From: Taxillus chinensis
Lineage: Eukaryota > Streptophyta > Magnoliopsida > Santalales > Loranthaceae
DNA: 64,000 bases
NCBI GenBank assembly: GCA_023512835.1
Contig: CM042084.1
Location: forward strand, 15,510,403-15,574,402
Direction of reading: 5' to 3'
The notes under the pieces were generated by a model. The model did no database searches. It was not told where the DNA came from and saw only the letters and a program-made list of their open reading frames with translations. The position numbers were made by a program, and so were the translations under genes. This document shows, in pieces, positions 1 through 10,410 of the stretch (its first letter is position 1; each line of letters starts with the position of its first letter).

Positions 1-1432
1 GAGGAAGCCATTTTGGACTTACATTCAAACTCAATTCGTTTCCACTGGCATCTAAAGTTGTCAAGTTGGTGAGATTGGCAAAGTGGAGTTCGGTAACAAC
101 TCCCTTCATTGGGTTGCCGTAGGTGCTTATTTGTACGAGGTTTACAAGTTGTCCAAAAGATGCAGGAAGAGTGCCATTCAATTTATTGTCTCCTACCTCA
201 AAGTATTCTAATGAGGACATTCTGCCTATGGACTCTGGGATGGGACCATGCAATTGGTTAGAACCAGCAAGTAATATTCTCAAGCACTTCAAGTTTCCTA
301 AAGACTCTGGGATGGGGCCATTCAATTTGTTATCCCCCAAAGTCAGTACTTCTAACGACGATAAATTACCAATGGAGTCTGGAATGGGGCCATGGAGTTT
401 ATTCTGGCTGAGATGTAGTTCTTTCAATGACGATAAATTACCAATGGAGTCTGGAATGGTGCCATGGAGTTCATTGGAGCTGAGATCTAGTTTTTTCAAA
501 GATGATAAATTACCAATGGACTCTGGGATGGGACCATTCAATTTGTTAGCCCACAAATTCAGTCCTTCTAACGAAGATAAATTAGCAATGGAGTCTGGAA
601 TGGGGCCATAGAGTTGATTAGAGCTGAGATGTAGTTGTTTCAAAGATGATAAATTTCCAATGGACTCGGGGATGGGGCCAGACAATGAGTTTTCTGACAG
701 GTCAAGGAGAGTCAATTTTTTTAGGTTGGTGGGAAGTGTGTTTGTGGCGTGAATCAAATCATTTGCTGCGCTAAGATCTACACCACTCAAATCAAGGTGC
801 CGCAGTGAAGACAAACCTGACACCCACCCAAGACTCTCGCTCTTCAGTTCTCTGATGGTATTGTTGGGATCGAGAGATTGCATAGTGACATATCTCCCAA
901 CGGAGAGATCGAGATATCGCAAACAGGAGAGATTCCCAAGTTCATGTGGGATTGTTCCCCCAAAGCGACCATGGGAGAGGTTTAGATATCTTAAATTTTT
1001 CAAAGAACCCAAAAAAGAGGGGATTGGATGCCCACCGAAGCAGTTGCGACTGAGGTCCAAATGGGTGAGATGCTTTAAGTCGAGGAGTGAAGGATTGAGT
1101 TTACCTCCCAACGCCGTCATCTTATTCTTATCGCAATAGATAGGCCAGCTTGTCGTAGAGGGAAGGCGGAGGTGGAGAACGTGGCCGGTGGAGTTGTGGC
1201 AGGCAACGCCATGCCACAGGCAGCAGTCGGCGCCACGGGGGTCCTCCACCCAGGAGGAGAGTATGTTGGAGGGATCGGTGAGGTGACTCTTGAATTTGAG
1301 TAGGGCTTCCCTCTCCCTGGGAATGCAAAGGGGGAGAGAAGAAGAAGAAGCAGCAGTAGTGGATATGGCAATAAGGAGCAATAAGAAAAGAAGCACACTA
1401 TTATTGAGACTGCCCATGATCCCCCGCATCAT
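1..1432 (-). CDS. LRR receptor-like protein, 5' part (runs off window)
   Basis: Reading the minus strand from the ATG at 1432 gives an uninterrupted frame of 477 codons to the left edge; the 3' end is outside the window. Residues 1-30 are a hydrophobic signal peptide. Next comes an LRRNT_2 domain (REREALLKFKSHLTDPSNIL...SSW) with the paired-cysteine motif CCLWHGVAC. After that come plant extracellular leucine-rich repeats of about 24 residues with the consensus GxIPxSIGNLSSLKxLxLSxN. This is the layout of plant receptor-like proteins of the EIX2/Cf class, plasma-membrane immune or developmental receptors that sense apoplastic ligands. The transmembrane segment that would separate RLP from receptor kinase is not in view. 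Repeats between about 170 and 700 are unusually alike, many reading GPIPDSIGNLSSL. Two adjacent ATGs open the frame; I took the first. No stop or frameshift is seen. Confidence 0.88.
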   Translation of the reverse strand, partial: MMRGIMGSLNNSVLLFLLLLIAISTTAASSSSLPLCIPREREALLKFKSHLTDPSNILSSWVEDPRGADCCLWHGVACHNSTGHVLHLRLPSTTSWPIYCDKNKMTALGGKLNPSLLDLKHLTHLDLSRNCFGGHPIPSFLGSLKNLRYLNLSHGRFGGTIPHELGNLSCLRYLDLSVGRYVTMQSLDPNNTIRELKSESLGWVSGLSSLRHLDLSGVDLSAANDLIHATNTLPTNLKKLTLLDLSENSLSGPIPESIGNLSSLKQLHLSSNQLYGPIPDSIANLSSLEGLNLWANKLNGPIPESIGNLSSLKKLDLSSNELHGTIPDSIGNLSSLKELHLSQNKLHGPIPDSIGNLSSLEVLTLGDNKLNGPIPESLGNLKCLRILLAGSNQLHGPIPESIGRMSSLEYFEVGDNKLNGTLPASFGQLVNLVQISTYGNPMKGVVTELHFANLTNLTTLDASGNELSLNVSPKWLP

Positions 1433-1534
1433 GAGAGATTGATTACTAATCAATCATATGAATATGGTAAGGAAAGGCTGTTTGCTTGTTTTGTGAAATT
1501 TGGAGACCATGAAAGGAAGTAGCCGGGCTGCCTC

Positions 1535-1545
1535 TATATTTATAG
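1535..1545 (-). promoter_or_regulatory. TATA box of the LRR receptor-like gene
   Basis: On the minus strand the sequence CTATAAATATA lies about 105 bp upstream of the ATG at 1432. This is a near-perfect plant TATA box at a sensible distance, leaving a leader of roughly 70-80 nt. Assignment is by position and motif only. Confidence 0.55.
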
Positions 1546-1559
1546 CCTTAATTTACTAG

Positions 1560-2442
1560 CAGGTGAATTTGGAGACCATTAATCTTCTAATAATTAACTT
1601 TTTAATTAGTTTCTTTCCACCGCATGCATCCAACAAATTCAACAACCAAACCCAAGGTGAACAACGTCTTCATCGTCTGGTCTGGAGTATATCACAAGTT
1701 CGTTGTGAAGTCCTGCCCCAACAAACACGGAAAATGTGATGTTCTTTAATTATATAACAAGTTCTTTATGGGGGGAGTATATCACGTCTGGATTACTCCA
1801 AATGACCAAAATGTCTCTTAAAAACAATAATAAAAAATATAATGTTTGAAAATTAGTATTGAAACATAAATCAATTGTTTAAGAATATTTTTTTATTGTT
1901 TAAAATAAAAAAATAGATGATGAAAAAAAAATAAACCAGTATGTTCAAAGGGAATTTTTTAAATATAAATATAATGTTAGAAAAATAATTTTTAAATATT
2001 TTATTTATATTTTAATATTAATATTAAAAAATTATTCTTTTTAAGAATATTTTTATAATTTCACGTAGGTTAAAAATAATTAATGGGTTTGTTTAGTTTT
2101 TTGGTGGTTTTTTGAAAACTTATTCTAAGCTTAATTCCTATATTTGATTTTAATGAATTGTTTAAAATCATTCGGTCCCACTTGCATTTGTTTTCGTATA
2201 AATCACGGGTAATTTATAAATAATCACACGAACAACAACAAAAAAAATCACAAATAATTATTTTTTTTCTATATTTAATTTAGATTTCATATTTCCAAAA
2301 TAAGTGACTGGAGGAGGAGTGATTCCATATTGTCATGAAATTTCAAATCCATGAATATCTGCAAGATGAATTTTTATCCTGTTGACATTCTCTGGCTCAG
2401 ATCCAGAGCAATAGGGGGTATAAAACATGTGGTTGACCTATG
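1560..2442. other. AT-rich intergenic DNA
   Basis: Upstream flank of the LRR receptor-like gene. It is strongly AT-rich with many short A and T runs. I see no convincing coding sequence, RNA gene or repeat boundary here. Confidence 0.6.
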
Positions 2443-2777
2443 TAAGAGCATCCACCCTAGTTTTATTTTTTCAATTCCTATTTTAGTAGATATACCGTAA
2501 AAATTTAAAAATATTAAAAAATTACATACATCAGATCTTTCATCTCTATCTCTATATAATAAATTATAATTTTTTATTTTTTATTTAATATTTTTTAATT
2601 TCATCTATTTATTATAATTAATTAAAAATACACCCATAACAAGAAATATATTAAAAAATATTTAGAGAATAAATAGTAATCCTCTAAATATGAAGATTTT
2701 TTCTCCAATTTTTTATTTTTATTATTTAAATTTTAGAGTTTGAAGGACCTCTAACAAATATTAGAGTGGTTGCTTTA
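2443..2777. repeat. MITE, 'GAGCATCCAC' family, copy 1
   Basis: An AT-rich block of about 335 bp bounded by imperfect inverted ends: TAAGAGCATCCACCCTAG on the left and, read on the other strand, TTAAAGCAACCACTCTAA on the right. A related element with similar ends and interior (a tract reading like ATTATAATAAATAG beside TGTATTTTTA) occurs near 40.7-41.0 kb. The possible 3-bp TAA/TTA target duplication suggests a Tourist/Harbinger-type MITE, but superfamily assignment is inference. Confidence 0.5.
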
Positions 2778-3853
2778 AAAAATTTAAACAATATAAAAAA
2801 TAAAATAAAAACACAACGCAACAATTATGTGCTTCACTAATTTTCATAGAGTATTTCATACTCTTTCCTTTCCACTTGTTGAGCCAAACGTATCTCCGCC
2901 GTTTCCACGTACGCGAAGGCCTTGGGGCTGCCGTCATCTTATTTATTTGTTTGCAGACATAAGGAAACTTCACGATGTTTTTTACGTGAACCTGAAATGA
3001 AAGAGCTAAGAAAATTATAAAGAGTGCTACCATGGAGTCAAATGTTGCCATCAGTCTTTATCTAAGTTGAAAATTGGGATTTTTTTTCCTTCTATAAATT
3101 CGTAAACTTTGTTTAAGTTTTGTTTGAAATAAGTCATTTATGACTAAGATAAGAAGAGTTGATAGGTCACAAGTTCATACATAACGTCCTCTTTGGATGA
3201 GAACAGACCTCAATAATTAAAATAAAATTTTTTAATTTCTTTTATTCATCATAATGATTTTTAAATACAAAAACGTCTAAACACTCTCCTAAATTGACAT
3301 TTATTGGATGAACATAAATAACAATCTTTAAAACAATTAAAAGAAAAACAATTAATAAATTCTATAGATTATGTTTATTCCTTTAACTTCTTTGACTAGA
3401 GTATTTGGCCGGACAATACGTTGCCCATCAAGAGTGGAAATGAAGTTAGTGCTGATTTCATCCCCTCTTTTCTCCTCTTATTATGGAGCTTAACAACACC
3501 CGCTAAAACCATCTATGATAACTCCCATGAAGCAGTTAGTACATGATAAACGTGTTATGTGATCATGTAGGGTTATATCTTATATTACCTTTCTAATTCT
3601 AATTGGGGAATGAGCATTTCTCGTATCAACAATATGAAGTGTAAGTACAATGCACACTTAGAAAAGAAAAGATTGACAAAATAAAATTGAGGTTACGTGG
3701 GATTGCCTACCCCAAAGAAAGCATGCTTTAATTGAGGGGATTGAAAGGGGTAATATAAGGTGTAAGCGGGCTTTAAATGTCATGTTTTAAAATCGGATGT
3801 GTCCAACCTAAAATGGAAAATTCACTCAGACTCTGTTCATGCTCTCTTTGTAG

Positions 3854-4424
3854 GGCTCTACATGAGAAAGAAGAACGGGAAAAGGGTGGGTTATGACGTA
3901 TCCAATTTTTCCTCATTGCCTTAACCTGCAGCTTCGCCTGCTATGTCTTCCCTGGCTACCTCTTTGAAATGGTGACTTCACTCTCTTGGATCTTCTGGAT
4001 ATTTCCCAAGTCCGTCCTTGCCCAACAGCTCGGCTCTGGGCTCTATGGGCTTGGAATCGAGGCATTCGGGATCGACTGGTCCACCATCTCTTCCTACCTT
4101 GGGAGCCCCCTTGCCAGCCCCTGGTTTGCCACCGCCAATGCATGCAGCAGCAGGATATGTGCTAGTCATGTATGTCTTGACCCCATTTTGTTACTGGTTC
4201 AATGTCTACAAGGCCAGAACCTTTCCCATCTTCTCCGACCTCTTCACCTCTACCGGTCAACAATAGGACATCTCTTCCATTGTAGACTCCCATTTCCACC
4301 TTGATATTGCTGCCTACGAGCGGGAGGGTCCTCTCTATCTCAGCACATTTTTTGCCATGACTTACGGCGTCGGCTTTGCTGCCCTGACCGCCACTGTGGT
4401 ACATGTCACACTATTTCACGGAAG
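3854..4424 (+). pseudogene. OPT transporter pseudogene, exon 4 copy
   Basis: This piece is nearly identical to exon 4 of the intact OPT gene (27645-28214), including the TAG acceptor before it and the GAAG|GTATTC donor after it. It cannot encode the protein. Around 4137 the intact CCAATGTAGCAGCAGG reads CCAATGCATGCAGCAGCAGG, a net +4 frameshift. Near 4260 two substitutions turn Q-E-Y into Q-Q-stop. A 3-bp deletion removes one of two serines near 4240. Promoter and exons 1-3 are absent, so this copy was incomplete from the start. It forms one pseudogene with the exon 7 remnants at 9949-10109 and 10588-10672. Confidence 0.85.
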
Positions 4425-4447
4425 GTATTCAAAAAGAATGAGCATAC

Positions 4448-4776
4448 TGATACGTAATTTTAGGAAGGGGAGAAGAGAATATAGAGGAGGGGATTTATCA
4501 AATATTTTCCATACGTTTCTCCATTCCAGCTATTGCCTAAATAGGCTTATTTACAACTAACCCGCAAACAAATAGCGGATGACAACCAACCTGCAAGCAT
4601 GACGCTTTATTGGATAACTAATAGAAACAGCAGCAAACCCAGGCGGGAAACCAAGGCGGGAAAACTTATTCAAGGCGGGAACTTAAGGCGGAAGCAGGGA
4701 AGCAGGGCAGAGTCCACGTCAGCATTAACCCATACATACAGCTGCTTGTCAAGTGCCCGCGTGAGTGTACGTATCA
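4448..4776 (-). repeat. 3' LTR of the chromovirus
   Basis: 329 bp, identical by eye to 9205-9533. It is the 3' LTR because the coding frame is on the minus strand. The last 28 nt of the gag-pol frame, including its stop, lie inside this LTR. TSD CATAC is at 4443-4447. Confidence 0.95.
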
Positions 4777-7700
4777 TTCCCCACCGCTTCAAGAGCCTTG
4801 TCCACAAGGGTAAAATTTGGGTACGCCCTGGAAAAACGCCGTTCATTCTCCCACGTGGCGTCCGCCGCAGAAGAGCCTTGCCACCTGACCAAAACTTCTG
4901 AGCGGGGCCGGTACGTCCCCTGTTGAACCACGCGACGGTCGAGGATTGCCTCAGGCTGGGTAGGGTCAATCGAGGTGTCCACAGGAACAGGCAGTGGAGG
5001 TAGCGGACTGGACTCTGGTTGAATGTGGCCCAAATGCTTGCGGAGTTGACTGACATGAAAAACGTCATGGATTTGAGAGCCAGGGGGCAGAGCTAATTTG
5101 TAGGCAACTGTGCCAATGCGAGCCACGATGCGATAAGGCCCATGAAACCGTGGGGCTAGTTTAGTCGATCCCCGGCTAGAAACTGAAATTTGACGATAGG
5201 GTTGCAGCTTCAGGTACACATGGTCCCCGACAGCAAAGGAGACCTCTCGCCGGTGCTGGTCAGCCTGGCACTTCATGCGATTCTGCGCCAACTGGAGGTT
5301 ATGACGCAAGATGCGTAAAATATCATCGCGGTCACGGAGGTTGGCATCCACCTCTGGAACGCAAGCAGTTCCTGGGATATAGGAGAGCAGACAAGGAGGC
5401 GGAATGCCATATACGGCCTCAAAGGGCGACATTTTTGTGGAGGAGTGGAGGGAAGTGTTGTAACTGTACTCCGCCCAGGGGAGCCAATCGAGCCACCGTC
5501 GCGGCTGAGCCCCGGCAAAGCAACGCAGATACTGCTCCAGCGTGCGATTAACCACCTCCGTTTGCCCATCCGTCTGAGGATGGTAACTAGAACTCATGCG
5601 TAACTGGGTACCATGCAACGTAAACAACGTCTGCCAAAAGGAACTGATGAAAACTTTATCACGGTCACTCACGATCGTTGTGGGGATGCCGTGCAGCCGG
5701 ACCACATTGAGGACGAAGGCTTTGGCCACCGTGGCAGCAGTATACGGGTGTTTCAGGGCCGTAAAATGGGCATATTTTGATAGGCGATCAACGACTACCA
5801 TAATAACAGTGTGCCCATTGGATGGTGGTAACCCGTCAACAAAGTCCATTGACACTTCTGTCCAAATGCGGGTAGGAATGGGAAGGGGCTGCAGTAACCC
5901 TGCCGGCTTCATGCAATCGGTCTTATATTGTTGACAGATAGCACAATGGAGTATGGAATCCTTCACGGTCCTGCGCATGTGTGGCCAAAGAAAACTCTGC
6001 TTGATGCGGGCAAGAGTTTTATGGAAGCCAAAGTGTCCGCCAACTGGTGAGGAGTGACACTCGCGGACAATCTGAGAAATCAGGGAGGAGTGAGGACTTA
6101 AATAGACCTTATCACCCTTGAACCAGACCCCATCCCGTTGAAGCAGGTGTGAACTCAGCTCGGGGGCCTTGGGCAGAGACAGTGCTTTATAAAACGGATC
6201 CTGTGAAACCTCTCGCTGGAGAATAGGCCACCACGCAGCATGTGGGGAGGAGATGGCTAAAACCTGGAATTCCACAACGCGGGACAGGGAATCAGCCCCT
6301 TGATTGTCCCTGCCCTGTTTATACTCAATCTCATAATCGTAACCAAGGATTTTTGGCAGCCAACGAGTTTGGGCTGGCGTGGTAATACGCTGCTCCAACA
6401 AATACTTGAGACTCTTCTGGTCGGTGCGCACTGTAAAAGGTCGGCCAAGTAAATAAGGGCGCCATTTTCGGATGGATTTAACAATAGCTAGCATCTCCTT
6501 CTCGTAGGTGGATAAAGCCAACGCCGAACCTTTCAAGGCTTCACTAAAATAAGCAATTGGCTGATTCTTTTGGGACAGGATAGCGCCAATTCCAATGCCG
6601 CTCGCATCACATTCAATCACAAACCTTTCCGAAAAATCTGGCAACTGTAAAATTGGGGGAGATGTAAGTGCCGTCTTGAGATGTTGGAAGGCCAGAGTGG
6701 CAGCATCATTCCAGTGGAAGCCCCCTTTTTTCAAGAGTTGGTGAAGGGGTGCCGCTAGACTCCCAAAGTGGCGAATAAACTTCCGGTAATAACCAGCTAG
6801 GCCAAGGAATCCACGGACTCCTTTGACTGTAGTGGGCGTTGGCCAATCCAGAACAGCTTGGATTTTTGTTGGGTCGACGGCCACGCCCTGCTCGGAGATG
6901 ACATGGCCCAAGTAGTCAACTTGGGGAACACCAAAGCGGCATTTTGAGGCCTTCGCAAATAGCTGGTTGTCTAAAAGAATTTGCAACACAATCTGCAGAT
7001 GCATTAGATGGTCGGACCATGATTTGGAATAGACAAGAATGTCGTCGAAGAAGACCAAAATAAATATCCTCAAGTGGGAACGAAACAGATCATTCATCAA
7101 ACTCTGAAATGTCGCAGGAGCATTGGTGAGGCCGAATGGCATCACCATAAACTCGTAATGTCCCTCGTGCGTCCGGAAGGCTGTTTTGGGAATGTCTTCC
7201 TCTTTCACCCGAATTTGATGATAGCCGGCTCGCAAATCCAGTTTAGAAAAGAATTTGGCACCATGGAGCTCATCCAATAATTCATCGATTACTGGTATTG
7301 GATATTTATCTTTTATTGTTGCCGAGTTCAAGGCCCGGTAATCTACACAAAATCTCCATGAGCCGTCGGCCTTCTTTACTAAAAGAACGGGAGACGAGAA
7401 TGGGCTATGACTGGGCCGAATAAGTCCGGACTGCAGGAGCTCATGGACTAACCTCTCAATCTCGGTCTTTTGGTAGAAAGGGTACCGGTATGGCCTCACA
7501 CTAACTGGTGCTGCGTTTGGGGCCAAGGGAATATGATGGTCGTGAGACCGTGGAGGTGGCAAGCCCGTTGGTTGGTTGAAAACGGCTGAGAATTCAGCAA
7601 GAAGGAGGGCCAGGTCTGGTGGGTACTTTGGCGGCTGTTTATCTTCACTGGAGGGGACGATGTGGAAAAAGAAACTCGTACCTTTCAAAACATTTAATTC

Positions 7701-9179
7701 TTTATTGGCTAGAGGCTCCACGCCAGAGCGTCTGACCCCCTTAAAGGTGTGAGTGACCCCTCCAAAATTGAAAACCATGCTTAATTGCTTGTAATCCGTT
7801 TCAATTGGCCCCAACGTTTCAAGCCATTGAACCCCCAGCACTAACTGACACGCTGCCACTGGAAGGACATAGAAATCTGCGGTGATGTGGCAGCCTTGAA
7901 TTGTAAGCTGAAGTGCCTGGCACTGTCCAACACAGTCTACTCGCTCTCGATTTGCCACCATGACTTGGAACTTCTTGTCTTTATTTATTGGTAACCCAAA
8001 CTGGGAGACAACGCCTTGGTCGATGAAGTTGTGCGTGCTGCCGCCGTCAATTAATACAACAACATCGCGATTCTTTAGCTTCCCAAAAATGCGTATTGTC
8101 TGTGGATGGTCCGCCCCAGCGATTGCATGAAAGGAGATTTCGGGAACAGCTTCTTGGGGTCCGTGGTCTCCTTGGTCATGGGTTGCGTCCTCGGGGTCAT
8201 CTTGAGGACGGTCCTCAATCATGAATAGTTGTGGACGCTCACAACGGTGGCCTGGAATAAATCTTTCGTCACAATAATAGCACAGTCCTTTCTCGCGGCG
8301 CTCCCGTGCTTCTTGTGTAGAGAGCCGTCGGGCTGTTGCTTGCGGGGTACTAGAGCCCTTGGATGCGGATGGTACGGGAGGTGGTCCCAACACCCCGGCG
8401 GTAGAGTTGGCAGGAGTTTTTAGAGGTGCCGCCATTATGGAGGATCGAAATGCTTGGGGGGTTTTCTTGTGCACCTGATTACGTTCTTCAATTAGCCTGG
8501 CCACCCCTATGGCGTCTGCCAAAGTCCGAGGTTGCTTAATTTTAACATCCAGGCGGATGTCGTCCCGGAGGCCGGCGATGAAGCATCCTATCAAGAATCC
8601 TTCGGGTAAGTTGTCCACCTGGTTGGAGAGCCTCTCAAAAGCTTCTTGATAGGAGGTCACTGTGGTGGTATGCTTAAGGCGTGTCAACGCCTCTGATGGG
8701 TCCTCATAATCTGTCGGTCCGAAGCGGAGAAGGACAGCTTTTGTGAATTCTGGCCATGTGAGTGGCCCTCGAAACTTCGTCATCCAACGGTGCCATTGCA
8801 AAGCGATGCCTTCCAAATGAAAAGATGCCAACTGCACTTGTTGCGGAGGTTCAATATTCTGAAAATCGAAGTATTGCTCGGCCTTGTAAATCCATCCATT
8901 TGGGTCGTCTCCATTGAATTTAGGGAAGTGCAGCTTGAGCCTGTGGTGTCCTTGGCTGGCACTTGAGTGCCCGTTTCCGTGGGTAGTCGCGCGCGAAGTT
9001 TCCCCTGGGGCAAAGGGGTTGACATCTGCTTGGGAGCCTCGGTCAGCGCGCTGGGCTTGCAGCTCCGTCAGTACCGCCTGCATTGTGGCGTGAAGTTGAT
9101 CGAAGTTAGATTCGTGTCGCGCCAGGGCCTCATTAACGTCATTACGAAATTCTGCATTAGATTTGCTGCGGGTGTCCAT
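4749..9179 (-). CDS. Chromovirus Gag-Pol polyprotein
   Basis: One open frame of 1476 codons. Approximate order: retrotransposon Gag at 90-190; CCHC-type knuckle ([14 protein letters not shown]) near 298; aspartic protease with [10 protein letters not shown] near 379, where the usual DSG/DTG reads DGG; reverse transcriptase from about 610 ([18 protein letters not shown], and FFDD in place of YxDD near 711); RNase H (ECDAS near 857); integrase with an H-H-C-C zinc finger (HFGFHKT...CAICQQ) and its D,D,E core from about 1110 ([15 protein letters not shown]). A C-terminal chromodomain-like stretch follows (about 1405-1465, EAILDRRVV...VLVRWQG...ATWE), thought to direct integration to chromatin. 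No stop or frameshift is present. Gag and Pol share one frame, so processing must depend on the protease. The ATG is 10 nt downstream of the primer-binding site, so the leader is very short. Confidence 0.95.
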   Translation of the reverse strand: MDTRSKSNAEFRNDVNEALARHESNFDQLHATMQAVLTELQAQRADRGSQADVNPFAPGETSRATTHGNGHSSASQGHHRLKLHFPKFNGDDPNGWIYKAEQYFDFQNIEPPQQVQLASFHLEGIALQWHRWMTKFRGPLTWPEFTKAVLLRFGPTDYEDPSEALTRLKHTTTVTSYQEAFERLSNQVDNLPEGFLIGCFIAGLRDDIRLDVKIKQPRTLADAIGVARLIEERNQVHKKTPQAFRSSIMAAPLKTPANSTAGVLGPPPVPSASKGSSTPQATARRLSTQEARERREKGLCYYCDERFIPGHRCERPQLFMIEDRPQDDPEDATHDQGDHGPQEAVPEISFHAIAGADHPQTIRIFGKLKNRDVVVLIDGGSTHNFIDQGVVSQFGLPINKDKKFQVMVANRERVDCVGQCQALQLTIQGCHITADFYVLPVAACQLVLGVQWLETLGPIETDYKQLSMVFNFGGVTHTFKGVRRSGVEPLANKELNVLKGTSFFFHIVPSSEDKQPPKYPPDLALLLAEFSAVFNQPTGLPPPRSHDHHIPLAPNAAPVSVRPYRYPFYQKTEIERLVHELLQSGLIRPSHSPFSSPVLLVKKADGSWRFCVDYRALNSATIKDKYPIPVIDELLDELHGAKFFSKLDLRAGYHQIRVKEEDIPKTAFRTHEGHYEFMVMPFGLTNAPATFQSLMNDLFRSHLRIFILVFFDDILVYSKSWSDHLMHLQIVLQILLDNQLFAKASKCRFGVPQVDYLGHVISEQGVAVDPTKIQAVLDWPTPTTVKGVRGFLGLAGYYRKFIRHFGSLAAPLHQLLKKGGFHWNDAATLAFQHLKTALTSPPILQLPDFSERFVIECDASGIGIGAILSQKNQPIAYFSEALKGSALALSTYEKEMLAIVKSIRKWRPYLLGRPFTVRTDQKSLKYLLEQRITTPAQTRWLPKILGYDYEIEYKQGRDNQGADSLSRVVEFQVLAISSPHAAWWPILQREVSQDPFYKALSLPKAPELSSHLLQRDGVWFKGDKVYLSPHSSLISQIVRECHSSPVGGHFGFHKTLARIKQSFLWPHMRRTVKDSILHCAICQQYKTDCMKPAGLLQPLPIPTRIWTEVSMDFVDGLPPSNGHTVIMVVVDRLSKYAHFTALKHPYTAATVAKAFVLNVVRLHGIPTTIVSDRDKVFISSFWQTLFTLHGTQLRMSSSYHPQTDGQTEVVNRTLEQYLRCFAGAQPRRWLDWLPWAEYSYNTSLHSSTKMSPFEAVYGIPPPCLLSYIPGTACVPEVDANLRDRDDILRILRHNLQLAQNRMKCQADQHRREVSFAVGDHVYLKLQPYRQISVSSRGSTKLAPRFHGPYRIVARIGTVAYKLALPPGSQIHDVFHVSQLRKHLGHIQPESSPLPPLPVPVDTSIDPTQPEAILDRRVVQQGTYRPRSEVLVRWQGSSAADATWENERRFSRAYPNFTLVDKALEAVGNDTYTHAGT
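4777..4790 (-). other. Polypurine tract of the chromovirus
   Basis: On the minus strand AAGCGGTGGGGAA directly abuts the TG of the 3' LTR. This is the expected position and composition for the plus-strand primer. It lies within the coding frame. Confidence 0.7.
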
Positions 9180-9189
9180 GATCGATACC

Positions 9190-9201
9190 GCTCTGATACC
9201 A
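9190..9201 (-). other. Primer-binding site (initiator tRNA-Met)
   Basis: TGGTATCAGAGC on the minus strand, 3 nt inside the 5' LTR, is complementary to the 3' end of plant initiator tRNA-Met, the usual primer for plant Ty3/gypsy and copia elements. Confidence 0.85.
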
Positions 9202-9204
9202 AAA

Positions 9205-9533
9205 TGATACGTAATTTTAGGAAGGGGAGAAGAGAATATAGAGGAGGGGATTTATCAAATATTTTCCATACGTTTCTCCATTCCAGCTATTGCCTAAATA
9301 GGCTTATTTACAACTAACCCGCAAACAAATAGCGGATGACAACCAACCTGCAAGCATGACGCTTTATTGGATAACTAATAGAAACAGCAGCAAACCCAGG
9401 CGGGAAACCAAGGCGGGAAAACTTATTCAAGGCGGGAACTTAAGGCGGAAGCAGGGAAGCAGGGCAGAGTCCACGTCAGCATTAACCCATACATACAGCT
9501 GCTTGTCAAGTGCCCGCGTGAGTGTACGTATCA
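9205..9533 (-). repeat. 5' LTR of the chromovirus
   Basis: 329 bp, TG...CA, identical by eye to 4448-4776, followed by the CATAC target duplication at 9534-9538. It should carry the element's promoter. Confidence 0.95.
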
Positions 9534-9538
9534 CATAC

Positions 9539-9948
9539 TTATGTACCCTTTACTTGCCGCGTCATCGGCTGATGTGTCAACTGTCATGTCAGCAAAAACA
9601 CTTAAAACTTAACGCGCAATGTACCAAGTCTGATATAGAGAGAAAGAGCACATGAGAAGAAGGGAGGAGCCTCGAGCGGTGAATCTAGGCATAAATATGG
9701 CATAAAATATGGTTTTGAAGGCCATAGAGAGTTTTTTTTGGAAATCCAAAGGCGAAAATTCTCTTTAGGGATTTTAGCTGCGTAACTCTCGTCGATACCT
9801 ACATATAAAAAAAATGAGCCTAAATTGGACCACCATACGCAAAATTATGACCGTTTGAAGTTTTAATTAGAAATTACAATCGACGTAACCTAAAAACCCA
9901 TAAATTTAGCTTTGGCAGAGATAATCGATGCCTGCTCGAGCATGCCTC
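9539..9948. other. Unassigned sequence replacing OPT exons 5-6
   Basis: After the first few bases, which match OPT intron 4, this 400-bp stretch has no counterpart in the intact locus. It ends abruptly at the join to the exon 7 copy. It has CTCGAG-containing pieces near both sides (CCTCGAGCGG and TGCCTCGAGG). It is probably a fragment of another mobile element, but I do not recognise it. Confidence 0.4.
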
Positions 9949-10109
9949 GAGGTGGATTGCACTCATCAACATGCCGGTGCAGATTGGTGCCACTGGGATG
10001 ATGCCTCCGGCTACTGCACTCAACCACACTAGCTGGATTGTTGTTGGGTTCCTATTAGGGTTCGTGGCGTACCGGTACAGGTCAAAGTGGTGGCGGCATC
10101 ACAATTATG
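9949..10109 (+). pseudogene. OPT pseudogene, exon 7 remnant (part 1)
   Basis: This piece matches 29365-29521 of the intact OPT exon 7, the segment encoding [22 protein letters not shown] with a few changes. It begins abruptly within the exon and is cut at ACAATTATG by the MITE at 10110-10401. Confidence 0.85.
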
Positions 10110-10401
10110 GAGCTCGAGTTAGCTCCAGAGACAAAAAATAGCTGCACCATGCGGCTCTTTAATTTTTGGCTATGTTATTGTAGTTTGTTTTAAAAATTGA
10201 CCGTTAGATTACATAATCATATAGTGTATGTCATAACAGTAAAATTCCATAGCGATCTAATGGTTGGATTTTGCATAAATGAAATTAGAACAAATAAAAA
10301 GATAAATAAATAAATTACATTTGAACTTTTTATTTATTTAAAAAAAAAAAATAGCGATCATGTTGCGCTCTTTTTTTTCTCTCCGCAGCTAACTCCAGCT
10401 C
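10110..10401. mobile_element. Mutator-like MITE with 9-bp TSD
   Basis: A 292-bp non-coding insertion in the OPT exon 7 copy. Its ends are inverted repeats: GAGCTCGAGTTAGCTCCAGAG on the left and, read on the other strand, GAGCTGGAGTTAGCTGCGGAG on the right. Similarity continues for about 40 bp through A-rich and GCACCATG/GCAACATG stretches. A perfect 9-bp duplication, ACAATTATG, lies at 10101-10109 and 10402-10410. The intact gene at 29513-29521 has it once. G...C termini and a 9-bp duplication are typical of Mutator-like elements. It has no transposase. Confidence 0.85.
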
Positions 10402-10410
10402 ACAATTATG

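Larger units (their letters stand above)
4448..9533 (-). mobile_element. Intact Ty3/gypsy chromovirus LTR retrotransposon
   Basis: A complete 5086-bp element in minus orientation. Its two 329-bp LTRs (4448-4776 and 9205-9533) begin TG and end CA and look identical base for base. A perfect 5-bp target duplication, CATAC, flanks it at 4443-4447 and 9534-9538. It has a tRNA-iMet primer-binding site, a polypurine tract and one uninterrupted gag-pol frame with a C-terminal chromodomain-like segment. Short LTRs, 5-kb size and chromodomain fit the Reina-type chromoviruses; the clade call is inference. It sits in what was OPT intron 4 of the decayed duplicate. Identical LTRs imply a very recent insertion, and the element may be transposition-competent. 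Confidence 0.95.

Noticed and set aside
123..1139. Plus-strand frames at 123-611 and 855-1139
   Set aside because: They are antisense shadows of the LRR receptor-like gene; their regular repeat reflects the LRR units on the other strand.
1117..1398. Minus-strand 93-codon frame with a leucine-rich start
   Set aside because: It is an out-of-frame reading of the receptor-like gene's signal peptide and LRRNT region.
2761..3051. 96-codon minus-strand frame
   Set aside because: It spans a MITE end and duplicated OPT intron sequence; no family resemblance.
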